In this document: positions 10,081 to 17,521 of the stretch, piece after piece
How positions within the stretch are numbered: position 1 is the stretch's first letter
Layout: each line of letters begins with the position of its first letter
Assembly: GCA_964356295.1 (NCBI GenBank)
Contig: CAYHHE010000049.1
Span: 1 to 21,659 of the forward strand
DNA: 21,659 nt
Direction: 5' to 3'
DNA from: CAVQGZ01 sp964356295
GTDB taxonomy: Bacteria; Actinomycetota; Actinomycetes; Jiangellales; Jiangellaceae
Notes under the pieces: model-generated
What the model was told of the DNA's origin: nothing
What the model saw: only the letters and a program-made list of their open reading frames with translations
Databases searched by the model: none
Made by a program: the position numbers and the translations under genes

Positions 10081-11712
10081 TCAGCGTTCCGCGATCATCT
10101 CGATGGCGTGCACCGGGCACTGCTCGTAGCAGGTGGCGCACCCGGTGCACCTCTCGTAGTCGAAGCGGTAGCGTCGCCCCTTCCCGAGCTTGATCACCGC
10201 GTCCTCGGGGCAGGCGCCGAGGCAGCCGTCGCACTCGAAGCAGTTGCCGCAGGACAGGCACCGTCCGGCCTCCACGTGACTCTGCTCGGGCGTCAGACCG
10301 CCGACGATCTCGTCGAAGTCGGTGACCCGGGCGGTGGGCTCGAGCTCCGGCTGGGTGGTGCGCATGTTGTCGCCGAAGTACCAGACGTTGAGCTTGTCGA
10401 AGGTGGCGACCGGGTGCTTCACCGGTTCGACCGTGGGTCGGTTCGCGAGCCACGCGTCGATCTGGCGGGCGGCGCGCTTGCCGTGCCCGACCCCCACGGT
10501 GACGGTGCGCTCGGACGGCACGGCGTCCCCGCCGGCGAAGATGCCGGGCACGTCGGTCATGAGGGTGCGCGGGTCGACCTTGACGACGTCGTGGTCGAAG
10601 CGCATGCCGGGGATCTTGCGGAGGAAGCCGGAATCGGACTCCTGTCCGAGCGCGAGGATGACCGTGTCGGCCTCGAGGTGCTCGAACCGGCCCGTGCCAC
10701 GGGGCTTGCCGTTCTCGTCCAGCTGCATGATCTCGACCGTGAGGTCGGACTCGTCCACGGAGGAGATGGTGCGCAGCCAGTTCATCTGCACGCCCTCCGC
10801 CATCGCCTCCTCGCGCTCGACGGCGTGAGCCGGCATCTGCTCCATGGTGCGGCGGTACACGATGATCGACTCCTCCGCGCCGAGGCGGCGGGCCACGCGG
10901 GCCGCGTCCATCGCGGTGTTGCCGCCCCCGTAGACGGCGACCTTCGACCCGATCTCGGGACGGACGCCGGAGGCGACGTCCCGCAGGAAGGAGACGGCGT
11001 CGACGATGCGGGAGGCGTCCATGGCCGGGATGTCGACCCGGCGGGACAGGTGGGCACCGATCGCGACGAAGACGCAGTCGAACCGGCCCTCCACCTGCTC
11101 CTGCGACAGGTCGGAGACCATGTGGTCGGTGATCATCGTGACACCGAGGTTCGCCACCCGGGAGATCTCCGCGTCGAGGATGTCCCGGGGCAGGCGGTAC
11201 TCCGGGATGCCGTAGCGCATCATCCCGCCCGGCTGGGGGGCGCCGTCGCGGATCTCGACCTCGTGGCCGAGCAGCGCCAGCTGGTAGGCCGCGGACAGGC
11301 CGGACGGCCCGCCACCGACGACGAGCACGCGACGCCCCGAGGAGCGAGAGGGTGGGACGAACTGCCAGCCCCGCTCGATCGCCAGGTCCCCGAGGTAGCG
11401 CTCGACGGCGTGGATGGACACCTCACCGTCGAGCTCCTTGCGGTTGCAGGCCGTCTCGCACGGGTGGTAGCACACGCGGCCGTGGATGGCGGGGAACGGG
11501 TTGTTGCGCACGAGCTCGCGCCACGCCGCCTCGTCCTCGTCGGCTTTCACCAGGCGCAGCCACTCCTGGATGTTCTCCCCAGCGGGGCAGGCCCCGTTGC
11601 AGGGTGGAAGCAGGTCAACGTAGATGGGCATGCGGGAGCGGACGGGTCCGGCGCGTCCCACGGTGTGGGCCAGGTCGGGCAGTTCCGTCATGTCGCGGCG
11701 GTTCTGATCCAT
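10081..11712 (-). CDS. GltD-like FAD/NAD(P) oxidoreductase with C-terminal ferredoxin domain
   Basis: A 543-residue electron-transfer flavoprotein related to the glutamate synthase small subunit. The N-terminal Fe-S region has cysteines at 38, 42, 81, 85 and 89 (PPCNGACPAGENI; CYHPCETAC). An FAD-binding VVGGGPSG follows at about 131-138, then an NAD(P)-binding VYGGGNTAM at about 260-268 and the second FAD element IFAGGDAV near 391-398. The extra C-terminal domain carries two clusters of cysteines (485-501 and 522-532; CTGCATCYEQCP). No glutamate synthase large subunit is nearby. The partner is the downstream nifJ gene, so it probably exchanges electrons between NAD(P)H and ferredoxin (inference). 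ATG 11712 has AAGGA five bases upstream. It is the first gene of a three-gene operon. Confidence 0.92.
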   Translation of the reverse strand: MDQNRRDMTELPDLAHTVGRAGPVRSRMPIYVDLLPPCNGACPAGENIQEWLRLVKADEDEAAWRELVRNNPFPAIHGRVCYHPCETACNRKELDGEVSIHAVERYLGDLAIERGWQFVPPSRSSGRRVLVVGGGPSGLSAAYQLALLGHEVEIRDGAPQPGGMMRYGIPEYRLPRDILDAEISRVANLGVTMITDHMVSDLSQEQVEGRFDCVFVAIGAHLSRRVDIPAMDASRIVDAVSFLRDVASGVRPEIGSKVAVYGGGNTAMDAARVARRLGAEESIIVYRRTMEQMPAHAVEREEAMAEGVQMNWLRTISSVDESDLTVEIMQLDENGKPRGTGRFEHLEADTVILALGQESDSGFLRKIPGMRFDHDVVKVDPRTLMTDVPGIFAGGDAVPSERTVTVGVGHGKRAARQIDAWLANRPTVEPVKHPVATFDKLNVWYFGDNMRTTQPELEPTARVTDFDEIVGGLTPEQSHVEAGRCLSCGNCFECDGCLGACPEDAVIKLGKGRRYRFDYERCTGCATCYEQCPVHAIEMIAER

Positions 11713-11797
11713 GGGCGTCCTTCATCGAAGCACGGAGTCGCGTGCTCACAACCTAGGCGCAAGGCGCTCGCCCGGAGGGGGTCGGAAGGCCGTGCAG

Positions 11798-11814
11798 TCG
11801 ATCTGTGTGATCGA
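11798..11814. promoter_or_regulatory. Small inverted repeat upstream of the PFOR operon
   Basis: TCGATC-TGTGT-GATCGA, a perfect 6-bp inverted repeat with a 5-base spacer, lies about 85 bases before the start of the GltD-like gene. Its place in the presumed operon leader or promoter makes it a candidate regulator site, but no clear -35/-10 pair fixes the promoter. Confidence 0.3.
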
Positions 11815-11956
11815 GTCGCCGTCCGCATCGCGCCACCATCGCGGCCACGGCAACACCCGTGCTTCCACGGTCCGCCCGCCGGGCCAGCACGGTGGACACG
11901 CCGTCAGCGCGTCAGAAGACCCGCGAGACTCCTGCGGCATCGACGTGAGGTGGCAT

Positions 11957-12240
11957 CGGGTCGAGCCTCAGCACCGCGAACTCATCGACGAGCTGGCCAC
12001 CTGCCACTACCTGGAAACCGCCACCGACGTCTTGCTGATCGGGCCACCGGCCTCGGCAGGACACACCTGGCCGTCGGGCTGGGCAGGGCGGCAGCCGAGA
12101 CACGGCTACCCGGACCAACTTCACCACCGCCCCGACCTCGCCGCCCGCTCCCCCGCGCCGCGATCGAAGGCAGGTAGGCCCCGCCATGCGGTTCTGCGCC
12201 GGCCCCACCCCGCTCGTCCTGGACCTATGCCGAGACTGTC
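11957..12240 (+). pseudogene. Decayed IS21-family IstB ATPase remnant
   Basis: Across three frames the plus strand shows successive parts of an IstB helper ATPase. First is HRELIDELATCHYLETATDVLLIGPP (Walker A begins), then in a shifted frame GRTHLAVGLGRAAAE (the GKTHLA.ALG segment), then the DLAARS and RAAIEGR pieces. Finally MRFCAGPTPLVLD matches the region just before Walker B. Several frameshifts and the loss of the C-terminal third make it non-functional. No istA transposase or terminal repeat is visible, so only a scar of an IS21 element remains between the PFOR operon and the VapBC pair. Confidence 0.7.
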
Positions 12241-12414
12241 CGGCCAACGGTGTAGCAGGCCCGACTCGCCGATCGATGGTCGGCAGGAAGGCTGGACGTG
12301 ATGACCGGGACACTGGCGGGCATGGGCTCGCTGAAGAAGGCCGCGGAGACAACCACCGCCAGCGTGTCGCCGGTGAGCGGTCGTTCACGTGGTCAGGAAG
12401 CGCCTCACCTTCAA

Positions 12415-12429
12415 TGCTACGCTGTAGCA
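12415..12429 (+). promoter_or_regulatory. vapB operator palindrome and -10, probable leaderless start
   Basis: TGCTAC-GCT-GTAGCA, a perfect 6-bp inverted repeat, ends one base before the vapB ATG. TACGCT (12418-12423) inside it is a good -10, placing the transcription start at or next to the ATG at 12431. There is no Shine-Dalgarno sequence. A matching -35 is not evident. Autorepression by the antitoxin complex is the likely function. Confidence 0.5.
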
Positions 12430-12430
12430 C

Positions 12431-12673
12431 ATGGAGGTTGGGGTACGGGACCTGCGCAATGACACCGCGCGAGTGATTGCCGCTGTCAGGGCTGGCGAGC
12501 GGGTGACGCTCACCGTGCACGGCGAGCCGATCGCCGACATCGTCCCTCACGGCCGCCGAACCCGATGGTTGTCGGGCGAGGCCATGAACGACCAGTTGTC
12601 GCGTCGCGCGGCCGACCCGCAGCTTCGTCGAGACCTCGACGAGATGGCCGGCCAGACAGTGGCCGATCTGTGA
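12431..12673 (+). CDS. vapB: Phd/YefM-type antitoxin (VapB)
   Basis: An 80-residue antitoxin. MEVGVRDLRNDTARVIAAVRAGERVTLTVHGEPIADIVPH is the Phd/YefM fold (short strand, helix, then the LTVHGEPIADIVP hairpin), often paired with PIN toxins in actinobacteria. The tail, about residues 45-80, is likely the toxin-binding part. ATG 12431 directly follows a palindrome and probable -10, suggesting leaderless translation. Its stop overlaps the toxin's GTG start by four bases. The pair looks complete and functional. Confidence 0.92.
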   Translation: MEVGVRDLRNDTARVIAAVRAGERVTLTVHGEPIADIVPHGRRTRWLSGEAMNDQLSRRAADPQLRRDLDEMAGQTVADL

Positions 12674-13068
12674 CGTCCGGGCTGCTGGACACCGGGATCT
12701 TCATCGCGGCGGAAGCCTCACGCCCACTTGGCCGCCTTCCCGACCGTGTCGCAGTGTCGGTGGTGACTGTCGGCGAGCTGGAGCTCGGTGTGCTTTCTGC
12801 AGAGCATGACGACGTGCGTGCACGACGCGCTGACACGCTCGCTCTGGCGCGTGAGTCGGACCCGATACCGATCACCGAGTCGGTGATGACGGCATGGGCT
12901 CATCTTGTGCACGATTCCCGCCGCGCTGGCATTCATCGAAGTGTCCGGCTCACAGATGCCCTCATCGCGGCCACCGCCATTGTTCACGGCCTGCCCGTGG
13001 TCACCCAGGACGCGGACTTCGATCGCATCGCGTCAGCGCACCCCCCACTGCGAGTCATCCGAGTCTGA
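12670..13068 (+). CDS. vapC: VapC-type PIN-domain ribonuclease toxin
   Basis: A 132-residue PIN-domain toxin, expected to cleave tRNA or rRNA when freed from its antitoxin. The metal-binding acidic residues are in place: D7 (LLDTGIF), E36 (TVGELELG), D96 (RLTDALIA) and D114/D116 (TQDADFD). GTG 12670 overlaps the vapB stop (GTGA). Longer readings back to 12565 only run through the antitoxin out of frame and are rejected. The gene is intact, and its RNA target cannot be read from the sequence. Confidence 0.94.
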   Translation: MTSGLLDTGIFIAAEASRPLGRLPDRVAVSVVTVGELELGVLSAEHDDVRARRADTLALARESDPIPITESVMTAWAHLVHDSRRAGIHRSVRLTDALIAATAIVHGLPVVTQDADFDRIASAHPPLRVIRV

Positions 13069-13369
13069 CGCGAAGGTCAGGGGCCTTCCTCATCCCAGAC
13101 GGAGCGCGGTCGGGGAGAACGCCCACTCACGGTGGTTCTCCGAAAGGACCCACACCAAGTTCCCGAGTGGGACCGCCGACCTCGCTGTCGTTTCGGGTGC
13201 GCGCCACATCGACCTCCACGACGACCTACCAAGATCCCGTTCGACCACCTGCACAAGCTCGCTGACGAGAACCAGCGGTCGAACTGAGTCGCGTCCACCG
13301 AGAAGGCAGCCGCTCATGCGGAGCGACGCGAGCCAGGCTCGACTTCCGCACATAAGGCGGGGTGTGATG

Positions 13370-13600
13370 GCGTCGTCGCTGGTCAGCTGGGCGAGGCGAG
13401 GGCTTGCCCACTCGAGGACGTCGGCGGGATCGGCGGACACCACGCGATTGCTGCGTGGCTTCCTGCCGGAGCGCCCGCCGACGACGTCCCCGGACCTTTC
13501 GAGGACGCCGAGCACGCCCTCGGCTGGCTCCCCGTGGGCGACGACCCCGACGCGTTCGATGCTGCCGAGACGATCGCGGCGATGGCAACGCCGGCGCCGG
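13370..13600 (+). pseudogene. C-terminal remnant of a pRiA4b ORF-3 family protein
   Basis: In frame from about 13371 the plus strand reads GEARACPLEDVGGIGGHHAIAAWL, then PFEDAEHALGWLPVGDDPDAFDAAE. This is the C-terminal signature of the 'plasmid pRiA4b ORF-3' family (ACPPEDVGG..GY...W....FDPEAFD). The family is often carried as a passenger of insertion elements and plasmids; its function is unknown. The N-terminal two thirds are absent. The frame after AAE drifts into low-complexity Ala/Pro/Arg sequence, so this is a fragment and not a gene. Confidence 0.6.
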
Positions 13601-14392
13601 CTGCGCGCACGCCGCACGGTGCCGAGAAGGCGCAGGTCACAGGCACCGAAACGGTTGCCCGCACCGACGGCCGCCAGCGGATTCCACCGCCGCGGCACCC
13701 GGCCGGGGCAGCGCGCCGCCGCCCAGAACCACCCGTGACCAGCACAAACGCCGCCTGGGTCGAACCTGCGACACGCGGTTCAGGAAGACGATCCCACCCG
13801 CCCCAACCCGGCCCAGTCCATCCCGCCCCGTGCCGTTTCGCCAGGTCAGCCCGCCCGCCCCATCCCCGTCCGTCCCGCCTGAGGTGGGTCCCCCCGGCGC
13901 CACCGTTGCCAACCCGTTGCCACCCCCACAGCGGAAACCGACCCGCAGCATCACGTCGGCCCCACGACCGTGACGATCGCTGGCGTCGACCCAGCACCCT
14001 CGGCAGCCCGTGCCCAGGTCACCCACCTGCCGATGGTCGGATGTTCCACCACCACGGTCATCGTGCGACGTTCTTCGGCGTCCAGGCAGCGAAAGCCGCG
14101 GTCAGCAGGTCCGCCGGGCTGGCAAGGTCCGGGGATAGGCCCGCAGAGCCATCGAAACCGGACCTGGTCGCCGCCGTGCATCTCGGCCTGACCCAGCCCG
14201 CCCGGGGTGGAGTGCGCCCGTACGGTGAACGACACAACGCCAGCGGCTGGCGACGGCTCATGCCGCGGCTCCGCTGGCTGCAGATCTGCGGGCACTTCGC
14301 GGGCACTAGCACCACCGAAGGACTGGGGAGGGCCCAGGAAGCGTGGCAGGTCGGGACCTTTGGCCCACCGTCACTTCGCAGTTCCGATTCAT
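13600..14392. other. Gene-free GC-rich spacer upstream of the arsenic operon
   Basis: About 800 bases in which long open frames exist on both strands but are Pro/Arg/Ala-rich and resemble no family. I see no RNA gene and no terminal repeats. The stretch from 13069 to 13370 is also unassigned. It contains only a short plus-strand frame ending at 13287 in FDHLHKLADENQRSN and a stop, of unknown origin. Confidence 0.5.
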
Positions 14393-14412
14393 ACTTCCAC
14401 CATGGTTGAAGT
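14390..14412 (+). promoter_or_regulatory. arsR operator palindrome with -10, leaderless start
   Basis: A 20-bp palindrome, ACTTCcACCATGGTtGAAGT (14393-14412; one mismatched pair), is centred on the arsR start codon at 14402. CATACT (14390-14395) is a good -10 and would place transcription start at the ATG. There is no Shine-Dalgarno sequence. ArsR bound here would block both polymerase and initiation, fitting an As(III)-relieved autorepressor. Confidence 0.6.
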
Positions 14413-14737
14413 TATGGCGATCGATAGGTCCTCTGTGCAGCAGGAGCGGGCCGTGGCGCTGCTGGCGGTGGTGGCCGACCCGGTCCGGTGGCGCCTAGTA
14501 GCCGAGCTGGCCACCGCCGGCACCCGGTGCGTGTGCGACCTGCTGCCGGTCGGCGGGGTGGCGCCGAACGTGCTGTCCTACCACCTCAAGGTGCTGCGCG
14601 AGGCGGGCCTGGTGACCTCGGCCAAGCGCGGGAGGTGGGTGGACTACTCGCTCGCGGACGATGCGCACACCCGTATCGCCGCGGCCCTGCCGACAGCATG
14701 CATGCCCCAGGCCCAGGTCACGCAGTCGCCCTGTTGA
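14402..14737 (+). CDS. arsR: ArsR/SmtB-family arsenite-responsive repressor
   Basis: A 111-residue winged-helix repressor. ADPVRWRLVAELATAG leads into TRCVCDLLPV, where C43 and C45 form the CVC metal-site motif of classic ArsR proteins. The DNA-recognition helix follows (APNVLSYHLKVLREAGLV), then the wing (SAKRGRWVDYSL). Two further cysteines, C100 and C111, lie in the C-terminal tail and might supply a third As(III) ligand (inference). I prefer ATG 14402 over ATG 14414 because the -10 and palindrome predict a transcript starting there. It is the first gene of an operon in which the permease starts one base after its stop. Confidence 0.94.
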   Translation: MVEVMAIDRSSVQQERAVALLAVVADPVRWRLVAELATAGTRCVCDLLPVGGVAPNVLSYHLKVLREAGLVTSAKRGRWVDYSLADDAHTRIAAALPTACMPQAQVTQSPC

Positions 14738-14738
14738 C

Positions 14739-15803
14739 ATGAGCGTGCTCGAGCGTGTTCCCACCCGCCGCCGGGGCCAGGTCGGCACCCTCGCGGTCGC
14801 CGCGCTGGTGTGGTGGCTGCTGTACTCGCTGAACCTGCCGTTCTGGGACTGGCTGCTCTACGACGCATTCGGCATGGACCCCGAGGCTCGGCTCACCGAG
14901 ACGCTGCACTTCTTCTTCTACGACACGATCAAGATCACCCTGCTCCTGACCGGGATCATCTTCATCGTCACCGTGCTGCGCTCCTTCATGAGCGTGGAGC
15001 GCACCCGGGCCCTGCTCGGCGGCAAGCGCGAGGGCGTGGGCAACGTGATGGCCGCCGGCCTCGGCGTGATCACACCGTTCTGCTCCTGCTCGGCGGTGCC
15101 GGCGTTCATCGGGTTCGTTGCCGCCGGGGTCCCGATCGGGGTGACCCTGAGCTTCCTGATCGCCTCCCCGCTGGCCAACGAGATCGCCATCGGCCTGCTC
15201 TGGTCGCTGTTCGGCTGGCAGATCGCCCTGCTCTACGTAGTGGCCGGGGTGAGCATCGCGATCGTGGCCGGGTTTGTCCTCGGCCGTCTGCACGTGGAGC
15301 GCTGGGTGGAGCCGTTCGTGTTCGAGACGAAGCTGCGCGGCCAAGCCATCGACCCCTCGGCCGGACTGACGTTCGACCAGCGCATCGTGATGGGCGTGGA
15401 GGAGGTCGGCACGATCCTGCGCAAGATCTGGCCGTTCCTGCTCGTGGGCATCGGCCTCGGGGCGGTCATCCACGGCTGGGTCCCCACCGAGTTCTTCACC
15501 ACCTACGCCAGCTCCGACAACCCATTCGGCGTGCTCGTGGCCGTCGGGATCGGCATCCCGCTGTACTCCAACGCTGCGGGGATCATGCCGCTGGTCGAGG
15601 TGCTCTACGCCAAGGGCATGCCGATGGGCACCGTGCTGGCGTTCATGATGAGCGTCGTCGCGTTGAGCCTGCCCGAGATGATCCTGCTGCGCCGCGTCCT
15701 CAAGCCCAAGCTGCTGGCGTTGTTCGTCGCTGTGGTGGCCACTGGGATCGTCACCGTCGGCTACCTGTTCAACGCCCTCCTGGGCTCGGGGGTGCCGACA
15801 TGA
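14739..15803 (+). CDS. arsP: ArsP-type permease (DUF318), organoarsenical efflux
   Basis: A 354-residue polytopic membrane protein of the ArsP/DUF318 permease family. The hallmark TPFCSCSAVPAFIGF, with cysteines C115 and C117, is present. The second repeat motif, GIPLYSNAAGIMPLVEVL, and its many hydrophobic helices follow. Characterised ArsP proteins export trivalent organoarsenicals such as methylarsenite; the exact substrate here is inferred. It starts one base after arsR and its stop overlaps the next gene by four bases (ATGA), so expression is coupled. The length is normal for the family. Confidence 0.9.
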   Translation: MSVLERVPTRRRGQVGTLAVAALVWWLLYSLNLPFWDWLLYDAFGMDPEARLTETLHFFFYDTIKITLLLTGIIFIVTVLRSFMSVERTRALLGGKREGVGNVMAAGLGVITPFCSCSAVPAFIGFVAAGVPIGVTLSFLIASPLANEIAIGLLWSLFGWQIALLYVVAGVSIAIVAGFVLGRLHVERWVEPFVFETKLRGQAIDPSAGLTFDQRIVMGVEEVGTILRKIWPFLLVGIGLGAVIHGWVPTEFFTTYASSDNPFGVLVAVGIGIPLYSNAAGIMPLVEVLYAKGMPMGTVLAFMMSVVALSLPEMILLRRVLKPKLLALFVAVVATGIVTVGYLFNALLGSGVPT

Positions 15804-16084
15804 CGCTGACCATCAAGGTGCTGGGCACCGGATGCCGCAACTGCGTCGTCCTCGACCAGGTCACCCGCGAAGCCGTCGCAGCCCTGCGTCTCGACGCCAC
15901 GGTGGAGAAGGTCGAGGACTACCAGACGATCACGGACGACGGGGTCATGACCACGCCCGCCCTGGTCATCGACGAGCAGGTTGTCCTCGCCGGACGCGTG
16001 CCCACCCCGACCGCCCTGCGCCAGATCCTCGCCACCGCCTCGACCCACCACGCCCCCGGACCGACCACCATCGAAGGGAACTGA
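15800..16084 (+). CDS. Small thioredoxin-like redox-active disulfide protein (copy 1)
   Basis: A 94-residue glutaredoxin/thioredoxin-fold protein of the 'redox-active disulfide protein 2' (MTH895-like) type. IKVLGTGCRNC gives the active-site CxxC at C12/C15. VMTTPALVIDEQVV carries the cis-Pro segment and GRVPTPTALRQIL is the last helix. It overlaps the arsP stop by four bases. Genes of this type often accompany ArsP-like permeases. A role in reducing or handing on arsenical or other thiol substrates is an inference. It has a C-terminal extension (STHHAPGPTTIEGN) lacking in its neighbour. Confidence 0.9.
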   Translation: MTLTIKVLGTGCRNCVVLDQVTREAVAALRLDATVEKVEDYQTITDDGVMTTPALVIDEQVVLAGRVPTPTALRQILATASTHHAPGPTTIEGN

Positions 16085-16086
16085 CC

Positions 16087-16326
16087 ATGATCATCAAGAT
16101 CCTCGGCTCCGGCTGCGCCAACTGCACCCGGCTCGAAGCCAACACCAAGGACGCCCTGGCGACCCTCGGCGTGGACGCCACCATCGAGAAGGTCACCGAC
16201 GTCGGCGACATCGCCTCCTACGGAATCATGAGGACCCCCGGCCTGGTCGTCGACGAGCAGGTTCTGGTCTCCGGGCGCGTCCCCGACACCGCCGAGATCG
16301 CCACGCTGCTGTCCGCCTCGGCATAG
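16087..16326 (+). CDS. Small thioredoxin-like redox-active disulfide protein (copy 2)
   Basis: A 79-residue tandem paralogue of the preceding gene. IKILGSGCANC has CxxC at C10/C13, and IMRTPGLVVDEQVLVSGRVP is the cis-Pro and terminal region. It starts two bases after the stop of copy 1, so the pair is co-translated. The CxxC interior differs (ANC versus RNC), hinting that the two are not simple duplicates and may have different partners or redox potentials (inference). Confidence 0.9.
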   Translation: MIIKILGSGCANCTRLEANTKDALATLGVDATIEKVTDVGDIASYGIMRTPGLVVDEQVLVSGRVPDTAEIATLLSASA

Positions 16327-16352
16327 CCCCGCCGCGCCGCCCGGAGGTTGCC

Positions 16353-17465
16353 ATGCCCGTCCACCCCCGCCCTGACGAGGAGTCCACACACGCGCAGGTG
16401 GATACCGTCGAGGCCGACGTCCTGCACCGGCTGTCCACCCTGGACCGGTTCCTGCCACTATGGATCCTGCTGGCCATGGCCGCAGGTCTCGTGCTCGGGT
16501 GGGCGTTCCCCGGCATCCAGGACATCCTCGACGCGGTCAAGGTCGACCAGACGTCGCTGCCGATCGCGATCGGCCTGCTGCTGATGATGTACCCGGTGCT
16601 GGCCAAGGTCCACTACGAGGACATGAGCCGGGTCACCGGCGACAAGCCCATGCTGTGGAGCTCGCTGCTGCTGAACTGGGTGATCGGCCCCGCACTCATG
16701 TTCACCCTCGCGTGGGTGTTCCTGGCCGACTACCCGGAGTTCCGCACCGGGCTGATCGTCATCGGGCTGGCCCGCTGCATCGCGATGGTGCTGATCTGGA
16801 ACGACCTCGCGTGCGGGGACCGCGAGGCTGCCGCCCTGCTGGTCGCCATCAACTCCGTGTTCCAGGTCGCGGGTTACGCACTGCTGGGCACCTTCTACCT
16901 CGACATCCTGCCCGGCTGGCTCGGACTGCCGACCGAGGACGTCACGTTCTCCACCTGGGACATCACCAAGTCGGTGCTGGTCTTCCTGGGCATCCCACTG
17001 GCGGCGGGGTACCTCACCCGCCGCATCCTGCGACCCCGTCGCGGTGCCGACTGGTACGACAACACGTTCCTGCCCCGCATTGGGCCCTGGGCGCTGTACG
17101 GGCTGCTGTTCACCATTGTTGTGATGTTCGCCCTGCAGGGCGAGGCCATCCTCACCGACCCCTGGTCCGTCGCCCTGATCGCTGTTCCGCTGCTCGCCTA
17201 CTTCGCGATCATGTGGACCGTCTCGTTCATCGTCGGCCGCCGCGCACGGCTGCCCTACGCCAAGACCGCAACCCTGGCCTTCACCGCCGCCGGCAACAAC
17301 TTCGAGCTCGCCATCGCGGTGAGCATCGGAGTCTGGGGCGTCACCTCCGGACAGGCCCTCGCCGGGGTGATCGGGCCGCTGATCGAGGTCCCGGCACTGG
17401 TCGGGCTGGTGTACGTGTCCCTGTGGCTGCGCCGACGGCTGGCATGGCGAGCGGTAAGAGCATGA
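16353..17465 (+). CDS. acr3: ACR3-family arsenite efflux permease
   Basis: A 370-residue membrane transporter with about ten hydrophobic helices, of the bile-acid/arsenite ACR3 family. It should extrude As(III) using the proton motive force. Key signatures are MMYPVLAKVHYEDM, GLARCIAMVLIWNDLACGD with the conserved helix cysteine (C142), AINSVFQ, and FTAAGNNFELAIAVSIGVWG with the conserved Asn-Asn-x-Glu. The hydrophilic N-terminus, about 30 residues, is usual. ATG 16353 has a strong GGAGG five bases upstream. It follows the second thioredoxin-like gene by 26 bases in the same operon. Confidence 0.96.
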   Translation: MPVHPRPDEESTHAQVDTVEADVLHRLSTLDRFLPLWILLAMAAGLVLGWAFPGIQDILDAVKVDQTSLPIAIGLLLMMYPVLAKVHYEDMSRVTGDKPMLWSSLLLNWVIGPALMFTLAWVFLADYPEFRTGLIVIGLARCIAMVLIWNDLACGDREAAALLVAINSVFQVAGYALLGTFYLDILPGWLGLPTEDVTFSTWDITKSVLVFLGIPLAAGYLTRRILRPRRGADWYDNTFLPRIGPWALYGLLFTIVVMFALQGEAILTDPWSVALIAVPLLAYFAIMWTVSFIVGRRARLPYAKTATLAFTAAGNNFELAIAVSIGVWGVTSGQALAGVIGPLIEVPALVGLVYVSLWLRRRLAWRAVRA

Positions 17466-17505
17466 CCGCCCCCGCGACCGCTACCGCGACCGCGACCGTC
17501 TGACC

Positions 17506-17521
17506 CCAAGGAGGCCAACCC
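17506..17521 (+). promoter_or_regulatory. Strong ribosome binding site of the thiolase gene
   Basis: An AAGGAGG sequence seven bases before ATG 17522 is the strongest Shine-Dalgarno sequence in the operon and fixes the thiolase start. It shows the gene is meant to be well translated, not an accidental tail of the operon. Confidence 0.6.

Noticed and set aside
13951..14295. A 114-codon minus-strand frame upstream of arsR
   Set aside because: No recognisable motif, no ribosome binding site seen, and competing open frames on the other strand.
17462..17503. A 13-codon frame (MTAPATATATATV) overlapping the acr3 stop by ATGA
   Set aside because: It is a short run of repeated ACCGCG units, too short and low in complexity to support as a gene; at most it could aid ribosome passage to the thiolase.
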